From Pseudomonas entomophila (GTDB lineage Bacteria; Pseudomonadota; Gammaproteobacteria; Pseudomonadales; Pseudomonadaceae): DNA of 64,000 nucleotides. The position numbers and the translations under genes are program-made. Positions within the stretch are counted from its first letter, which is position 1. Each line of letters begins with the position of its first letter. This document shows, in pieces, positions 46,725 to 62,214 of the stretch. Below the pieces are notes generated by a model, which saw only the letters and a list, made by a program, of their open reading frames with translations, did no database searches and was not told the origin of the DNA. The stretch spans positions 2,620,001 to 2,684,000 of the forward strand of contig NZ_CP063832.1 in NCBI RefSeq assembly GCF_023277925.1. The letters run 5' to 3'.

Positions 46725-48161
46725 CAGGAACAGCGTCGCCAACCCCAGGAAGATGAAGAACCCGCCACTGTCGGTCACGGCGGTAATCATCACACTTGAC
46801 CCCATGGCCGGATCACGCCCCAGGCGCGCCAGGGTCATCGGGATCAGCACGCCCATCAAGGCGGCCAGGAGCAGGTTCAAGGTCATCGCTCCCGTCATCA
46901 CCAAGCCTAGCGACCAACTGCCATACAACCAGAATGCCACGACACCGATCACCCCACCCCAGATCAGGCCATTAAGCAGCGAAACCGCCAGTTCCTTGCG
47001 CATCAGGCGGCTGGTGTTGCCCGGCGAAACCTGGTCGAGCGCCATCGCCCGCACGATCATGGTGATAGTCTGGTTACCCGAGTTGCCGCCGATACCCGCA
47101 ACGATCGGCATCAACGCCGCCAGTGCCACGAGTTTTTCGATCGACCCCTCGAACAGCCCGATCACCCGTGAGGCCACGAATGCCGTGATCAGGTTGATGG
47201 CCAACCAGGCCCAGCGGTTACGCAGCGAACGCCAGACGGACGCGAAGATATCTTCCTCTTCGCGCAGACCCGCCATGTTGAGCACTTCGCTTTCGCTTTC
47301 TTCACGGATCAGGTCGACCATCTCATCGATGGTCAGACGGCCGATCAGTCGCTCACTTTTGTCCACCACCGGAGCGGAAACCAGGTCATAACGCTCGAAA
47401 GCCAGAGCAGCGTCATAGGCATCTTCCTCAGGGTGGAAGACCACAGGGTCATTGGCCATGACCTCCGCGACCTTCTTGTCCGGGTCGTTGACCAGCAGCC
47501 GCTTGATCGGCAGTACACCCTTGAGCTTGCCGTCATAATCCACCACGAACAGTTTGTCGGTGTGCCCCGGCAGCTCCTTGAGCCGACGCAGGTAGCGCAG
47601 CACCACTTCAAGGCTGACGTCTTCGCGGATGGTGACCATCTCGAAGTCCATCAACGCACCGACCTGCTCCTCGTCGTAGCTCAGGGCCGAACGCACGCGT
47701 TCGCGCTGCTGGGCATCGAGGCTTTCCATCAGCTCGTGAACGACATCACGCGGCAGCTCAGGCGCCAGGTCGGCCAGCTCGTCGGCGTCCATCTCCTTGG
47801 CGGCAGCCAGCAACTCGTGATCGTCCATGTCGGCGATCAGGGTCTGGCGGACGGCGTCGGAAACCTCGAGGAGGATGTCGCCGTCACGGTCGGAGCGCAC
47901 CAGCTGCCAGACCGTCAGGCGGTCTTCCAGCGGCAGCGCTTCGAGAATGTAGGCGATATCGGCGGGGTGCAAGTCGTCAAGCTTGCGCTGCAGTTCGACA
48001 AGGTTCTGGCGGTGGACGAGGTTTTCCACCAGGTCGTGGTGGTGACCTTCCTGGCGGTGCGTCAGGTCCTCGACCACCCGCTGGCGCTGCAGCAATTCGA
48101 TCACCTGAGCCAGGCGATCCTGCAGGCTCTCTTGGGCTTTCTTTACTTCGACTTCGGTCAT
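46719..48161 (-). CDS. mgtE: Magnesium channel/transporter MgtE
   Basis: 480 residues from the ATG at 48161. Order: cytoplasmic N domain (ELQRKLDDLHPADIAYILEA), paired CBS domains (EVMANDPVVFHPEEDAYDAA; RLIGRLTIDEMVDLIREESE), and a five-helix membrane domain with the pore segment MPIVAGIGGNSGNQTITMIV. Mg2+ bound between the N and CBS domains gates the channel. The stop codon lies inside a REP. Confidence 0.95.
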   Translation of the reverse strand: MTEVEVKKAQESLQDRLAQVIELLQRQRVVEDLTHRQEGHHHDLVENLVHRQNLVELQRKLDDLHPADIAYILEALPLEDRLTVWQLVRSDRDGDILLEVSDAVRQTLIADMDDHELLAAAKEMDADELADLAPELPRDVVHELMESLDAQQRERVRSALSYDEEQVGALMDFEMVTIREDVSLEVVLRYLRRLKELPGHTDKLFVVDYDGKLKGVLPIKRLLVNDPDKKVAEVMANDPVVFHPEEDAYDAALAFERYDLVSAPVVDKSERLIGRLTIDEMVDLIREESESEVLNMAGLREEEDIFASVWRSLRNRWAWLAINLITAFVASRVIGLFEGSIEKLVALAALMPIVAGIGGNSGNQTITMIVRAMALDQVSPGNTSRLMRKELAVSLLNGLIWGGVIGVVAFWLYGSWSLGLVMTGAMTLNLLLAALMGVLIPMTLARLGRDPAMGSSVMITAVTDSGGFFIFLGLATLFLL

Positions 48162-48609
48162 AGGCGAACTCCACTCCCAGCAGCGGAGCACGCCGGGAGA
48201 ATCAATCGGTCAGATCTTTCTGTATGAATCTTGTTAGCGAGTAACTACTGGGTAAGTCCATGGTGGGATTCCACAAGCCCCGGCGGGGCTGACGGGCGCA
48301 ATCATACACTGTGCAAGCTGTCGGATCGCTTAAAATTTTGGCCAGAACAATCGTTTGCGAGCCAAAGCTGTGACAACGTGGGAAGCCAACAGTGCGACGG
48401 CGGATCTGGCGGAAAGAGCACATTGCATTCGGGGCCACCTGAACAGTTCGCAACTTGCCTCGAACCGCATGAGCCAGCCTTGCTGGCGAAGCGGGCGACA
48501 CTATGAAAGGCACCGGCTGCGCCGACCCCTACGAAGATCGCACGGTTTCGCGACTTACTGAGAAGCGTAGATGCACATCAACGACAATTCAGCGCATCAG
48601 AAAAACAAA
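48162..48609. other. Gene-free stretch upstream of mgtE
   Basis: 448 bp between mgtE and the tRNA terminator. Open frames on either strand here lack ribosome sites and family sequence. It must carry the mgtE promoter and leader; I cannot identify a riboswitch with confidence. Confidence 0.5.
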
Positions 48610-48633
48610 AAGCCCGCTCGAATGAGCGGGCTT
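48610..48633 (-). terminator. Terminator of the tRNA transcript
   Basis: AAGCCCGCTC-GAAT-GAGCGGGCTT, followed on the minus strand by TTTGTTTTT. It lies 10 bp beyond the last tRNA-Arg gene. Confidence 0.9.
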
Positions 48634-48642
48634 CTTGATGTA

Positions 48643-48719
48643 TGGCGGACTCAGCAGGATTCGAACCTGCGACCGCTCGGTTCGTAGCCGAGTACTCTAT
48701 CCAGCTGAGCTATGAGTCC
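48643..48719 (-). tRNA. tRNA-Arg(ACG), copy 1 (variant T-stem)
   Basis: 77 nt, acceptor GGACTCA/TGAGTCC, anticodon loop CTACGAA, encoded CCA. The T-stem is GCAGG/CCTGC, where the other three copies have GGAGG/CCTCC, a compensated base-pair swap. Confidence 0.97.
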
Positions 48720-48790
48720 GTGGGGTAGTTTTAGACCAGGTTACCACTGGTGGATTGAAGTAGCCTTGCAAGCAAAGCCATTTCAAAAAA

Positions 48791-48867
48791 TGGCGGACTC
48801 AGGAGGATTCGAACCTCCGACCGCTCGGTTCGTAGCCGAGTACTCTATCCAGCTGAGCTATGAGTCC
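48791..48867 (-). tRNA. tRNA-Arg(ACG), copy 2
   Basis: 77 nt, anticodon loop CTACGAA, T-stem GGAGG/CCTCC, encoded CCA. Part of a tandem duplication with a 147-148 bp period that includes the spacer. Confidence 0.97.
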
Positions 48868-48937
48868 GTGGGGTAGTTTTAGACCAGGTTACCACTGGTG
48901 GATTGAAGTAGCCTTGCAAGCAAAGCCATTTCAAAAA

Positions 48938-49014
48938 TGGCGGACTCAGGAGGATTCGAACCTCCGACCGCTCGGTTCGTAGCCGAGTACTCTATCCAGC
49001 TGAGCTATGAGTCC
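48938..49014 (-). tRNA. tRNA-Arg(ACG), copy 3
   Basis: Identical to copy 2; spacer of about 70 bp almost identical to the other spacers. Confidence 0.97.
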
Positions 49015-49084
49015 GTGGGGTAGTTTTAGACCAGGTTACCACTGGTTTATTGAAGCAGCCTTGCAAGCAAAGCCACTTCAAAAG

Positions 49085-49161
49085 TGGCGGACTCAGGAGG
49101 ATTCGAACCTCCGACCGCTCGGTTCGTAGCCGAGTACTCTATCCAGCTGAGCTATGAGTCC
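49085..49161 (-). tRNA. tRNA-Arg(ACG), copy 4
   Basis: Identical tRNA sequence to copies 2 and 3; promoter-proximal copy of the arginine array, downstream of tRNA-Ser. Confidence 0.97.
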
Positions 49162-49227
49162 GTGTCTTGCTGCGCATTTCAGGTCGCCTAAACACTTGTA
49201 TCCGTTTACAGCGCCCTGAGCGAATAA

Positions 49228-49318
49228 TGGCGGTGAAGGGGGGATTCGAACCCCCGATACCCTTATGAGGTATACTCCCTTAGCAGGGGAGCGCCTTCGG
49301 CCACTCGGCCACCTCACC
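49228..49318 (-). tRNA. tRNA-Ser(GCT)
   Basis: 91-nt class II tRNA with long variable arm; acceptor GGTGAGG/CTTCACC, anticodon loop CTGCTAA, encoded CCA. Decodes AGC and AGU. Confidence 0.96.
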
Positions 49319-49390
49319 GCAACACGAGGCGAATATTAAACACACCCTTCCTCGTTTGCAACCCTTTTTTTGAAAAAAACTTCAAAAAAA

Positions 49391-49579
49391 TTAAAGGCTT
49401 GGCTCCTCGTCCTTCTCTTTCTTGATCCGCAGGTAGATTTCTTCGCGGTGAACAGCCACTTCTTTAGGCGCGCTAACGCCAATACGCACCTGGTTGCCTT
49501 TGACACCCAGGACCGTCACGGTGATCTCACCGTCACCAATGATCAGGCTCTCGGCGCACCGACGAGTCAGAATCAGCAT
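49391..49579 (-). CDS. rsmA: Post-transcriptional regulator RsmA/CsrA
   Basis: 62-residue RNA-binding dimer that blocks GGA-containing ribosome sites and is titrated by Rsm small RNAs: [20 protein letters not shown], then [20 protein letters not shown] and [12 protein letters not shown]. All known RNA-contact positions of the family (L4, R6, R44-type) look intact. The order alaS-lysC-rsmA-tRNA-Ser-tRNA-Arg is the classical one of gammaproteobacteria. Confidence 0.96.
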   Translation of the reverse strand: MLILTRRCAESLIIGDGEITVTVLGVKGNQVRIGVSAPKEVAVHREEIYLRIKKEKDEEPSL

Positions 49580-49747
49580 AGTTTTCTCCTCACTTGAATC
49601 TTCAGGGACAACAGTCTTTGTTAACTGGGCCTGGCCGGGGACGACGACCTGGGGCCCGGGACAACTGCCAGCGGTGCCTGGACAGGGACACCACCAGCGG
49701 GCAGAAACGCGAAGGGCGCGGCAAGCCGCGCCCCTCCAGGCAGCGCC

Positions 49748-50983
49748 TTACTCGCCCTGTCGGGCAGGAGCGTCGAGTTCGAACGCGGTGTGCAGCGCGC
49801 GAACAGCCAGCTCCAGGTACTTCTCTTCGATCACCACCGAGACCTTGATCTCGGAGGTGGAGATCATCTGGATATTGATGCTCTCCTTGGCCAGGGCCTC
49901 GAACATACGGCTAGCAACGCCCGCGTGGGAGCGCATGCCGACACCGACGATCGACACCTTGGCAATCTTGGTGTCGCCAATCACTTCACGCGCGCCGATT
50001 TCACGGGCGGTGTTCTCCAGCACGGCCAGCGCCTTCTCGTACTCGTTGCGGTGCACGGTGAAGGTGAAGTCGGTGGTGTTATCGTGCGAGACGTTCTGCA
50101 CGATCATGTCCACTTCGATGTTCGCGGCACTGATCGGGCCGAGGATCTTGAAGGCGACGCCTGGGGTGTCCGGGACGCCACGAATGGTCAGCTTGGCCTC
50201 ATCACGGTTGAAGGCGATACCGGAAATGATCGGCTGTTCCATGGATTCCTCTTCATCGATGGTAATGAGGGTACCCGGACCCTCCTTGAAGCTGTGCAGC
50301 ACGCGCAGCGGGACGTTGTACTTGCCGGCGAACTCCACCGAGCGGATCTGCAGCACCTTGGAGCCGAGGCTGGCCATTTCCAGCATCTCCTCAAAGGTGA
50401 TCTTCTCCAGGCGTTGGGCCTGGGGCACAACACGCGGGTCGGTGGTGTAGACGCCATCGACATCGGTGTAGATCTGGCATTCATCGGCCTTCAGGGCCGC
50501 CGCCAGCGCCACGCCGGTGGTGTCGGAACCGCCACGGCCGAGGGTGGTGATGTTGCCATGCTCGTCGACGCCCTGGAAACCGGCGACCACCACGACACGC
50601 CCGGCCTTGAGGTCGGCGCGGATCTTCTGGTCGTCGATCTGCAGGATGCGCGCCTTGTTGTGCGCGCTGTCGGTGAGGATGCGCACCTGGTTGCCGGTGT
50701 ATGACACCGCCGGCACGCCGCGCTTCATCAGGGCCATCGACAACAGGGCGATGGTGACCTGTTCGCCGGTCGAGACAATCACGTCGAGTTCGCGTGGCTC
50801 CGGCTGATCGGTGATCTGCTTGGCCAGGTCGATCAGGCGATTGGTTTCACCGCTCATGGCCGACAGCACAACTACCAGGTCGGTGCCTTGCTCACGGAAT
50901 TTCTTGACCTTGTCGGCAACCTGCTCGATCCGCTCGATGGAACCGACAGAGGTACCGCCAAATTTCTGTACGATCAACGCCAT
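49748..50983 (-). CDS. lysC: Aspartate kinase LysC
   Basis: Catalyses the first step to lysine, threonine and methionine. 411 residues: kinase domain (MALIVQKFGGTSVGSIERIE, VVVLSAMSGETNRLIDLAKQ, GRGGSDTTGVALAAALKADE) and two C-terminal ACT regulatory domains (LTIRGVPDTPGVAFKILGPI; VSIVGVGMRSHAGVASRMFE). Feedback-regulated single-function type. Between alaS and rsmA, same strand. Confidence 0.97.
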   Translation of the reverse strand: MALIVQKFGGTSVGSIERIEQVADKVKKFREQGTDLVVVLSAMSGETNRLIDLAKQITDQPEPRELDVIVSTGEQVTIALLSMALMKRGVPAVSYTGNQVRILTDSAHNKARILQIDDQKIRADLKAGRVVVVAGFQGVDEHGNITTLGRGGSDTTGVALAAALKADECQIYTDVDGVYTTDPRVVPQAQRLEKITFEEMLEMASLGSKVLQIRSVEFAGKYNVPLRVLHSFKEGPGTLITIDEEESMEQPIISGIAFNRDEAKLTIRGVPDTPGVAFKILGPISAANIEVDMIVQNVSHDNTTDFTFTVHRNEYEKALAVLENTAREIGAREVIGDTKIAKVSIVGVGMRSHAGVASRMFEALAKESINIQMISTSEIKVSVVIEEKYLELAVRALHTAFELDAPARQGE

Positions 50984-51066
50984 TTCAAAGGTGCCTCAGC
51001 CCTCAAGGGCCCCAAAAAACAATCCAACATGAAGAGGCCGGTGACTAGACCACCGGCCCCTTCATC

Positions 51067-53691
<2,625 letters not shown>

Positions 53692-54003
53692 AGGTTCTTC
53701 CACGGAAACGGCGGCCACACGTCGAATCGACGAAACGACGGCAAAGGGCCGCATTATATCGGTCCTGCAGTCTCGGTGCAGTGTGTTTGTGCGATAGAAA
53801 CCGTCGATTGGACGGTTTGCAGGGCTAAAGCAATAGAAAACGGCATGACCGCGATGCTATAGCCAGCGTTTCGCTACTGGCAAGCCAATTACCGCGCAGG
53901 CGGTGGGAAAATGGATGGAGAGTGAATGAAAAGAGTTTCATCCGTGAAGGGATCCAAAATCGAGCCACTCCACTGGGCTTTGCACACCCCCTGAGGCAAA
54001 TTC

Positions 54004-54088
54004 CGTAGGAGCGGCTTTAGCCGCGATCACCCGCGAAGCGGGTGCCACGCACGCGGTGCCTGCATCGCGGCTGAAGCCGCTCCTACAG
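54004..54088. repeat. REP pair
   Basis: CGTAGGAGCGGCTTTAGCCG and the inverted arm ending GCCGCTCCTACAG, between the astE stop and the alaS upstream region. The remainder of the 420-bp gap (53692-54111) holds the alaS leader; I see nothing else. Confidence 0.9.
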
Positions 54089-54111
54089 AGAATGATGCTC
54101 TTCTGCTGACA

Positions 54112-55119
54112 TCAAGCCAGGCGCTGCCCCGAATCCGGCACGATCAGGATGCCGGCGCGCAGCCCGTTCTTCACCTTGGGGTTGGGGAAGATGATCCGCG
54201 CGCCCTCCTCCTCGACGACCCAGCGCATCTCCGCCAGGTCCTCGGCCAGCAGGTAGCCCTTGCTCAGCTCGGAGAAGTTCTCGATGTCCGCCGGCAAGTG
54301 CAGGTGGAAACTGTCGCTGTGCTTGATGATTTCGCGAGCGACGCTGAACAGTTGCAGGCCATCCAGCGTTTCTTCACTCGCAGGCTCCGAACCTTCGATG
54401 ATCTGGATCAGGCGGTCTTTCAGACGGCTCAGGTTGACCTGCTGGTTCTGGCCGAATGGACGAGCCTTGCCCAGCTCCAGCGTAAATGCCTCGGCATCCA
54501 GCTGCTCGTAGGTAAAGGCACTGAAGGTGATCGACGACTTGCTTTGCAGCAATACCGCCTCCATCCCGGCCGCAGCCAGGCGCGCCAACTCACGACGGGA
54601 GTGCTTGCGACCCTCCTTGTACGGATAAAGCGCGAACTGCTCGATCTTGGACCCGCGGATGGCGGTATGCAGGTCGTAGTGCAGGCGGGTGCGCTCGGGC
54701 TTGCTGAAAAATACCCGGGCGAACTGTTCGAGCTCCGCGGCACGCAGTGCCTCGAAGCCACTGGAGAGTTCGTGGCGGCCATTGAACAGGCGATTGATGT
54801 CCTGTTCGATGAAACGCTCACCCTTGCGGATCGCTGCTGGGTTGCCAAACAGGAACAGCACCCGCGCACGGGGCTTGATCTCGCCGTTGGCGATACCGTG
54901 CAGCAACAGCTCGAGCAACTCGATCGGCGCCGTCTCGTTGCCATGGATACCTGCCGACAGCAACAGGTCAAGCTCGCAATCATCACCTTCGGGCGGGCGC
55001 ACTTCCAACGCGCCCTCCCCCAGCCAGCGCAAACGCACGCCCCTGGTGGTCACTTGGGTCTTCTCGGCCGGTTCGTGATCGGTCAGGGTCAGCTCAAGCA
55101 ATTTGCCAAGGGCAAGCAT
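54112..55119 (-). CDS. astE: Succinylglutamate desuccinylase
   Basis: Last step of the arginine succinyltransferase pathway: N-succinylglutamate to succinate and glutamate. Zinc carboxypeptidase-like fold, 335 residues; metal ligands in [16 protein letters not shown] and [11 protein letters not shown]. The ATG at 55119 gives [14 protein letters not shown]. Last gene of the operon, about 10 bp after the 96-aa protein gene. Confidence 0.95.
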   Translation of the reverse strand: MLALGKLLELTLTDHEPAEKTQVTTRGVRLRWLGEGALEVRPPEGDDCELDLLLSAGIHGNETAPIELLELLLHGIANGEIKPRARVLFLFGNPAAIRKGERFIEQDINRLFNGRHELSSGFEALRAAELEQFARVFFSKPERTRLHYDLHTAIRGSKIEQFALYPYKEGRKHSRRELARLAAAGMEAVLLQSKSSITFSAFTYEQLDAEAFTLELGKARPFGQNQQVNLSRLKDRLIQIIEGSEPASEETLDGLQLFSVAREIIKHSDSFHLHLPADIENFSELSKGYLLAEDLAEMRWVVEEEGARIIFPNPKVKNGLRAGILIVPDSGQRLA

Positions 55120-55129
55120 AGGCGCTTCC

Positions 55130-55420
55130 TTAGTGGTGGTGGCCGCAGTCCGGGCCATGGACGTGATCATCGTCACCGGCGACGTCGGCCGGCTCCATCT
55201 CCAACTGCAGGCTGACCAGGTTGGTGGCCATCGGGCGCAGCAGCAGGTTGGCGTACTCGGTATCGTCTTCCTCGACATCGACGCCGATCAGCAGTTGGCC
55301 ACGGCCATCCTGCTGAATCCACACTTCCTTGCCTTGCCAGACCACGGCAAAGCGGGTGCACGAGGTTTCCAGCTGGGTGCCGTCTTCATCTTCCAGGATC
55401 AGGCGCAGGGCGTCGGACAT
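55130..55420 (-). CDS. Small acidic protein with His-rich tail, in the ast operon
   Basis: 96 residues, function unknown; conserved at this place in Pseudomonas ast/aru operons. Mostly beta-strand-like ([40 protein letters not shown]) and ending [14 protein letters not shown], which could bind a metal, perhaps zinc for the neighbouring AstE. That link is inference. It is 15 bp after astB. Confidence 0.85.
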   Translation of the reverse strand: MSDALRLILEDEDGTQLETSCTRFAVVWQGKEVWIQQDGRGQLLIGVDVEEDDTEYANLLLRPMATNLVSLQLEMEPADVAGDDDHVHGPDCGHHH

Positions 55421-55435
55421 TGCAATTTCTCTCTA

Positions 55436-56785
55436 TTAAGGTTGGCGTTGGAACGGATACACCGAGCCCAGCTTGAGGATCTGGGTCAGCTCATCCAGGG
55501 CTGTGCGGCATTCCACCAGCAGCTGCGGGTCGGCCAAGTCCGCCTCGCCAAGGCGATCACGGTAATGCTTGTCGACCCACTGCACCAGGGTGTCGTACAG
55601 CGAAGCGGTCATGATAACGCCTGGATTGACCGCCGCCAGTTCAGACTCCTTCAAGGCCACGCGCAAGCGCAGGCAAGCCGGCCCACCGCCATTCTGCATA
55701 CTCTGCTTGAGGTCGAACACCTTGACCTCCTTTACCGGGCCGCCCTGGCTGGTCAGCTGGCCCAGGTAGGCCCAGACACGCTCGTTGTTGCGGCACTCTT
55801 CCGGCACCACCAGCAGCATCGAACCGTCTTCGCGACTGAGCAGCTGGCTGTTGAACAGGTAGGATCGAACTGCGTCCTCCACCGTCACCGCTGCGCGTGG
55901 CACGCAGATACCCTGGAAATTGCCGCCTTTGCTGGCCAGTTTAGCCTGCAGTTGGCCGAGCACCGCGTCGGTCTCGAGGAAGGCGTCCTCGTGGTAGAAC
56001 AGCACCTCGCCGTTACCCACCGAGATCACGTCGTTATGGAACACGCCCTGATCGATCACCGCCGGGTTCTGTTGAGCGTAGACCACACCACCATCGCTTA
56101 GCCCGTGCAGGCGAGCGACAGCCTGCGAGGCTTCCAGGGTCTGGCGCGCCGGATACTTCTGTGGGGCGGGGTAACGGCTGTCGAAGGCACTGCGGCCATA
56201 GACGAAGAACTCGACGCCAGCCTCGCCATAAGCGCGGCAGAAACGGGTGTGGTTAGCCGCGCCTTCGTCACCGAACTGCGCCACGGCCGGCAGCGCTTCA
56301 TGGTGGGCAAAGACTTTGTCGTCACTGAACATGGCACCGAGCACGCGGCTGGTGGTCGGGTGTTCGATGCTGCGGTGGTACTTGCAGTTGAGGTTGGCGG
56401 CAGTGAAATGCACGCGACCGTCGGCCGTGTCGGCACTGGGGCTGACGGTAGCGGCGTTGGCCACCCACATGCTCGACGCCGAGCAACTGGCGACCAGCAG
56501 CGGCATGGCCTCTTTCGCGGCACGCTGGATCACTTCGGCATCGCTGCCGGTGAAGCCCAGGCGGCGCAACGCAGCGACATCCGGACGCTCCTGCGGGGCC
56601 AGCACGCCCTGCTTGAAGCCCATCTCCATCAGCGCCTTCATCTTAGCCAGGCCCTGGCGCGCGGCCTCGCGCGGGTTCGACCCCTGCTGGCTGTTGCTCT
56701 GCGATGCCACGTTGCCGTACGACAGGCCGCCGTAGTTGTGGGTCGGCCCCACCAGGCCATCAAAATTCACTTCAAAGGATTTCAT
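55436..56785 (-). CDS. astB: Succinylarginine dihydrolase
   Basis: Hydrolyses N-succinylarginine to succinylornithine, CO2 and two ammonia. 449 residues from the ATG at 56785 ([20 protein letters not shown]). Guanidine-modifying fold with [36 protein letters not shown] and the C-terminal catalytic cysteine region ([20 protein letters not shown]). Confidence 0.96.
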   Translation of the reverse strand: MKSFEVNFDGLVGPTHNYGGLSYGNVASQSNSQQGSNPREAARQGLAKMKALMEMGFKQGVLAPQERPDVAALRRLGFTGSDAEVIQRAAKEAMPLLVASCSASSMWVANAATVSPSADTADGRVHFTAANLNCKYHRSIEHPTTSRVLGAMFSDDKVFAHHEALPAVAQFGDEGAANHTRFCRAYGEAGVEFFVYGRSAFDSRYPAPQKYPARQTLEASQAVARLHGLSDGGVVYAQQNPAVIDQGVFHNDVISVGNGEVLFYHEDAFLETDAVLGQLQAKLASKGGNFQGICVPRAAVTVEDAVRSYLFNSQLLSREDGSMLLVVPEECRNNERVWAYLGQLTSQGGPVKEVKVFDLKQSMQNGGGPACLRLRVALKESELAAVNPGVIMTASLYDTLVQWVDKHYRDRLGEADLADPQLLVECRTALDELTQILKLGSVYPFQRQP

Positions 56786-56808
56786 CGGCAAGGCTCCGAG
56801 ACCTGTTG

Positions 56809-58272
<1,464 letters not shown>

Positions 58273-59301
58273 TTATTGAGCCTCCCGGCCTGCGGACAGC
58301 GGTACCGCACGCACATTGTCGCCGGCACCCAGGCGCAGGCGCTTGGCGGTTTGCGGGTCGACCACCAGGGTACCGGCCGCCAGACGTGCGGGCGCTGCGG
58401 TAATACGGCAGTCTTCGCGCTTGCGGTTATGGATGATGTAGGGGGTGGCATCGTCGCCCGGCGTGCCCACGGCCAGCACCAGGGTCTCGCTGTCGCGCAC
58501 GGCGCGGATCTTCGAGGTCTCGCACTCGATGGCCGGGCCTGCGTCGAAGATGTCGACGTAGCCCTGGTAATTGAAGCCTTCGCGCTTGAGCATGGCCAAC
58601 GCAGGCTCGGTGTCGGTGTGTACGCGGCCGATCACATCACGCGCAGCTTGCGACAGGAAGCAGGTGTACAGGGGGAACCTGGGCATCAGCTCGGCTATGA
58701 ACGACTTGTTGCCCACGCCAGTGAGGTAGTCGGCCTGGCTGAACTCCATCTTGAAGAAGTGCCGCCCCAGGCTTTCCCAGAACGGCGAGCGGCCCTGTTC
58801 GTCGGACATGCCGCGCATCTCGGCGATGATCTTGTTGCCGAACAGTTCGGGGAACTCGGCGATGAACAGCATGCGCGCTTTCGACAGCAAACGGCCGTTG
58901 AGGCCCGTGCGGTGATCACCGCGCAGGAACAGCGAGCACAGTTCGGAATTGCCAGTCAGGTCGTTGGCCAGGAACAGCGTGGGGATCTCGCGGTAGATGT
59001 TCAGCTCCTGCGAGGCGCTGACGGTCAGACCGACCCGGTAGTTGTACCACGGCTCACGCAGGCCGACGGCCCCGGCGATGGCACTGATACCGACCACCAG
59101 GCCCTCGTCGTTCTCCAGCACGAACAGGTAGTCGGTATCACCACGCTCGGCTTCGCCACGGAAGCTTTTCTCGGCCCAGCCGACACGCTGGCCGAGGCGT
59201 TCTTCGTTGGCGGGAAGCGTGGTCAGCCCGGTGGTGCCGGTGCTGCGGGCCAACTCGATCAGCGCGGGTAAATCGCTGCTGCGTACAGGACGAACGATCA
59301 T
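58273..59301 (-). CDS. aruG: Arginine N-succinyltransferase, beta subunit
   Basis: 342 residues, GNAT-like fold: MIVRPVRSSDLPALIELA, GLTTLPANEERLGQRV, LGRHFFKMEFSQADYL, IDVIF-like YVDIFDAGPAIECETS. Pairs with AruF to transfer succinyl from succinyl-CoA to arginine or ornithine. Tandem related genes aruF-aruG reflect an old duplication and are typical of Pseudomonas. The frame is open further upstream, but the start is set by the ATG at 59301 with a GGAGATAG-type ribosome site. Confidence 0.95.
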   Translation of the reverse strand: MIVRPVRSSDLPALIELARSTGTTGLTTLPANEERLGQRVGWAEKSFRGEAERGDTDYLFVLENDEGLVVGISAIAGAVGLREPWYNYRVGLTVSASQELNIYREIPTLFLANDLTGNSELCSLFLRGDHRTGLNGRLLSKARMLFIAEFPELFGNKIIAEMRGMSDEQGRSPFWESLGRHFFKMEFSQADYLTGVGNKSFIAELMPRFPLYTCFLSQAARDVIGRVHTDTEPALAMLKREGFNYQGYVDIFDAGPAIECETSKIRAVRDSETLVLAVGTPGDDATPYIIHNRKREDCRITAAPARLAAGTLVVDPQTAKRLRLGAGDNVRAVPLSAGREAQ

Positions 59302-59356
59302 GCTATCTCCTTGTGCGGCGGTCTGTGCCCGCCGCGAAACTCTCTGTTCCGGCGTC

Positions 59357-60376
59357 TCAGACCGCGACCAGGCGCACGCTGGCGCCCTCGCCGACACCCA
59401 GGGCCTCGGCGGCTTCGCTGTGCAGGCTGACCGGCTTGCCCGGCACCCAGTCCAGCTCCAGCAACACCGCACGGTAATCCTGCAACTGGCCATTGCACAC
59501 CAGGTAAGGACGCCCACCCTTGATCGGGGCGTCGTCGAGCTTGACCGGCACCACGCGGCTCTGGGCGATGGAGCGGATGCCCGAGGTGCGCGCATGCAGG
59601 GTTGGCCCGCCGTCGAAGATGTCGATGTAGTGCTCGGTCTCGAAGCCTTCGCGCATGAGGATGTCGAAGGTGATCTGCGCACGCGGGTGGACCTGGCCCA
59701 TGGCTTCCTGCGCCGCATCGGGCAGCAGCGGCACGTAGATCGGGTAGTGCGGCATCAGCTCGGCCAGGAAAGTGCGGCTCTTCAGGCCGCACAGGCGCTC
59801 GGCGTCGGCATAGTTGAGGTCGAAGAAGTTGCGGCCGATGGCATCCCAGAACGGCGATTCGCCCTGCTCGTCGCTGTAGCCGACGATTTCGGTCACCACC
59901 GACTCGGCGAAACGCTCGGGGTGGGCGGCCATGAACAGCAGGCGCCCGCGCGAGTTGAGCTCGGCGAAGGCGCTGCTCACCAGCTCCGGCACCACGTAGA
60001 AACTGGTCAGCAGGCTGTTGCCGGTCAGGTCGTGGCACAACGACAGGACGTGGATCTTGTTGTGGATCTTCAGCTCGCGCGAGGCATGCACGAAGGTTTC
60101 GTTGCGGAAGCTGTAGAACGGCTCCGAGTAGCCGGCCGAAGCGACAATGGCCGAGCAACCGACCAACTTGCCAGTGGCACTGTCCTCAAGCACGAAGAAG
60201 TAGCTCTCCTCGCCATTGAAACTGACCTCCGCGGCGAAGGAGGTTTCCGACGCGGCGATCTTGTCGCCCAGGCGGCCGGCATCGTCCGGCAGCGAGGTGA
60301 CACCAATGGGGCTGTCGGCAGCCATGCGCTGCACTTCGTTCAGATCAGCCATTTGCGCGGGGCGCATCACCAGCAT
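59357..60376 (-). CDS. aruF: Arginine N-succinyltransferase, alpha subunit
   Basis: 339 residues, paralog of aruG: MLVMRPAQMADLNEVQRMAA, GVTSLPDDAGRLGDKI, GRNFFDLNYADAERLCGLKS, HYIDIFDGGPTLHARTSGIR. Together with AruG it starts the pathway. Placed 140 bp downstream of aruC, first of the two subunits, as in P. aeruginosa. Confidence 0.95.
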   Translation of the reverse strand: MLVMRPAQMADLNEVQRMAADSPIGVTSLPDDAGRLGDKIAASETSFAAEVSFNGEESYFFVLEDSATGKLVGCSAIVASAGYSEPFYSFRNETFVHASRELKIHNKIHVLSLCHDLTGNSLLTSFYVVPELVSSAFAELNSRGRLLFMAAHPERFAESVVTEIVGYSDEQGESPFWDAIGRNFFDLNYADAERLCGLKSRTFLAELMPHYPIYVPLLPDAAQEAMGQVHPRAQITFDILMREGFETEHYIDIFDGGPTLHARTSGIRSIAQSRVVPVKLDDAPIKGGRPYLVCNGQLQDYRAVLLELDWVPGKPVSLHSEAAEALGVGEGASVRLVAV

Positions 60377-60517
60377 GGTGTCACTCCTTTCGGGAAAGCG
60401 GGCCGATCACATCGGCACGGAAAAACGGCGGGCACGCGCCACTACCTGCAAGCAGGTGCCCACACTGGAATTCAAGTATCGCCGGCCCCGTTCAGGGCCG
60501 GCGAACGGACCGCGGGC

Positions 60518-61939
<1,422 letters not shown>

Positions 61940-62005
61940 TCACACGACAGGGAAGCGTTGTGAGTGCAGGGCGCCAGTTTCGTGTTTTAGCGACAACCGG
62001 GCACC

Positions 62006-62031
62006 GCATCGCGGATAAATCCGCTCCTACA
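62006..62031. repeat. Single REP, left of the IS element
   Basis: GCATCGCGGATAAATCCGCT followed by CCTACA. One arm only; its inverted counterpart lies at the right side of the IS110-family element. Confidence 0.85.
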
Positions 62032-62214
62032 CGTGTTGCACCTGTCAGGCCAGCCTGAGCCAGCCGAAAATTGCGTCGTAAAAAAAGGCAAACAACCATG
62101 GCTTATCGGTCATGGCCACGGTGCAACGAATGTAATCGGATGGACTCGCCCCCGCCGAGGCATCACAGTGCCACGGTGGCGTTCTAAAAAGCCAACGGCA
62201 GCGAGGGCGAGACC

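Noticed and set aside
48202..48561. Short frames on both strands upstream of mgtE
   Set aside because: No ribosome sites, no family features; probably chance.
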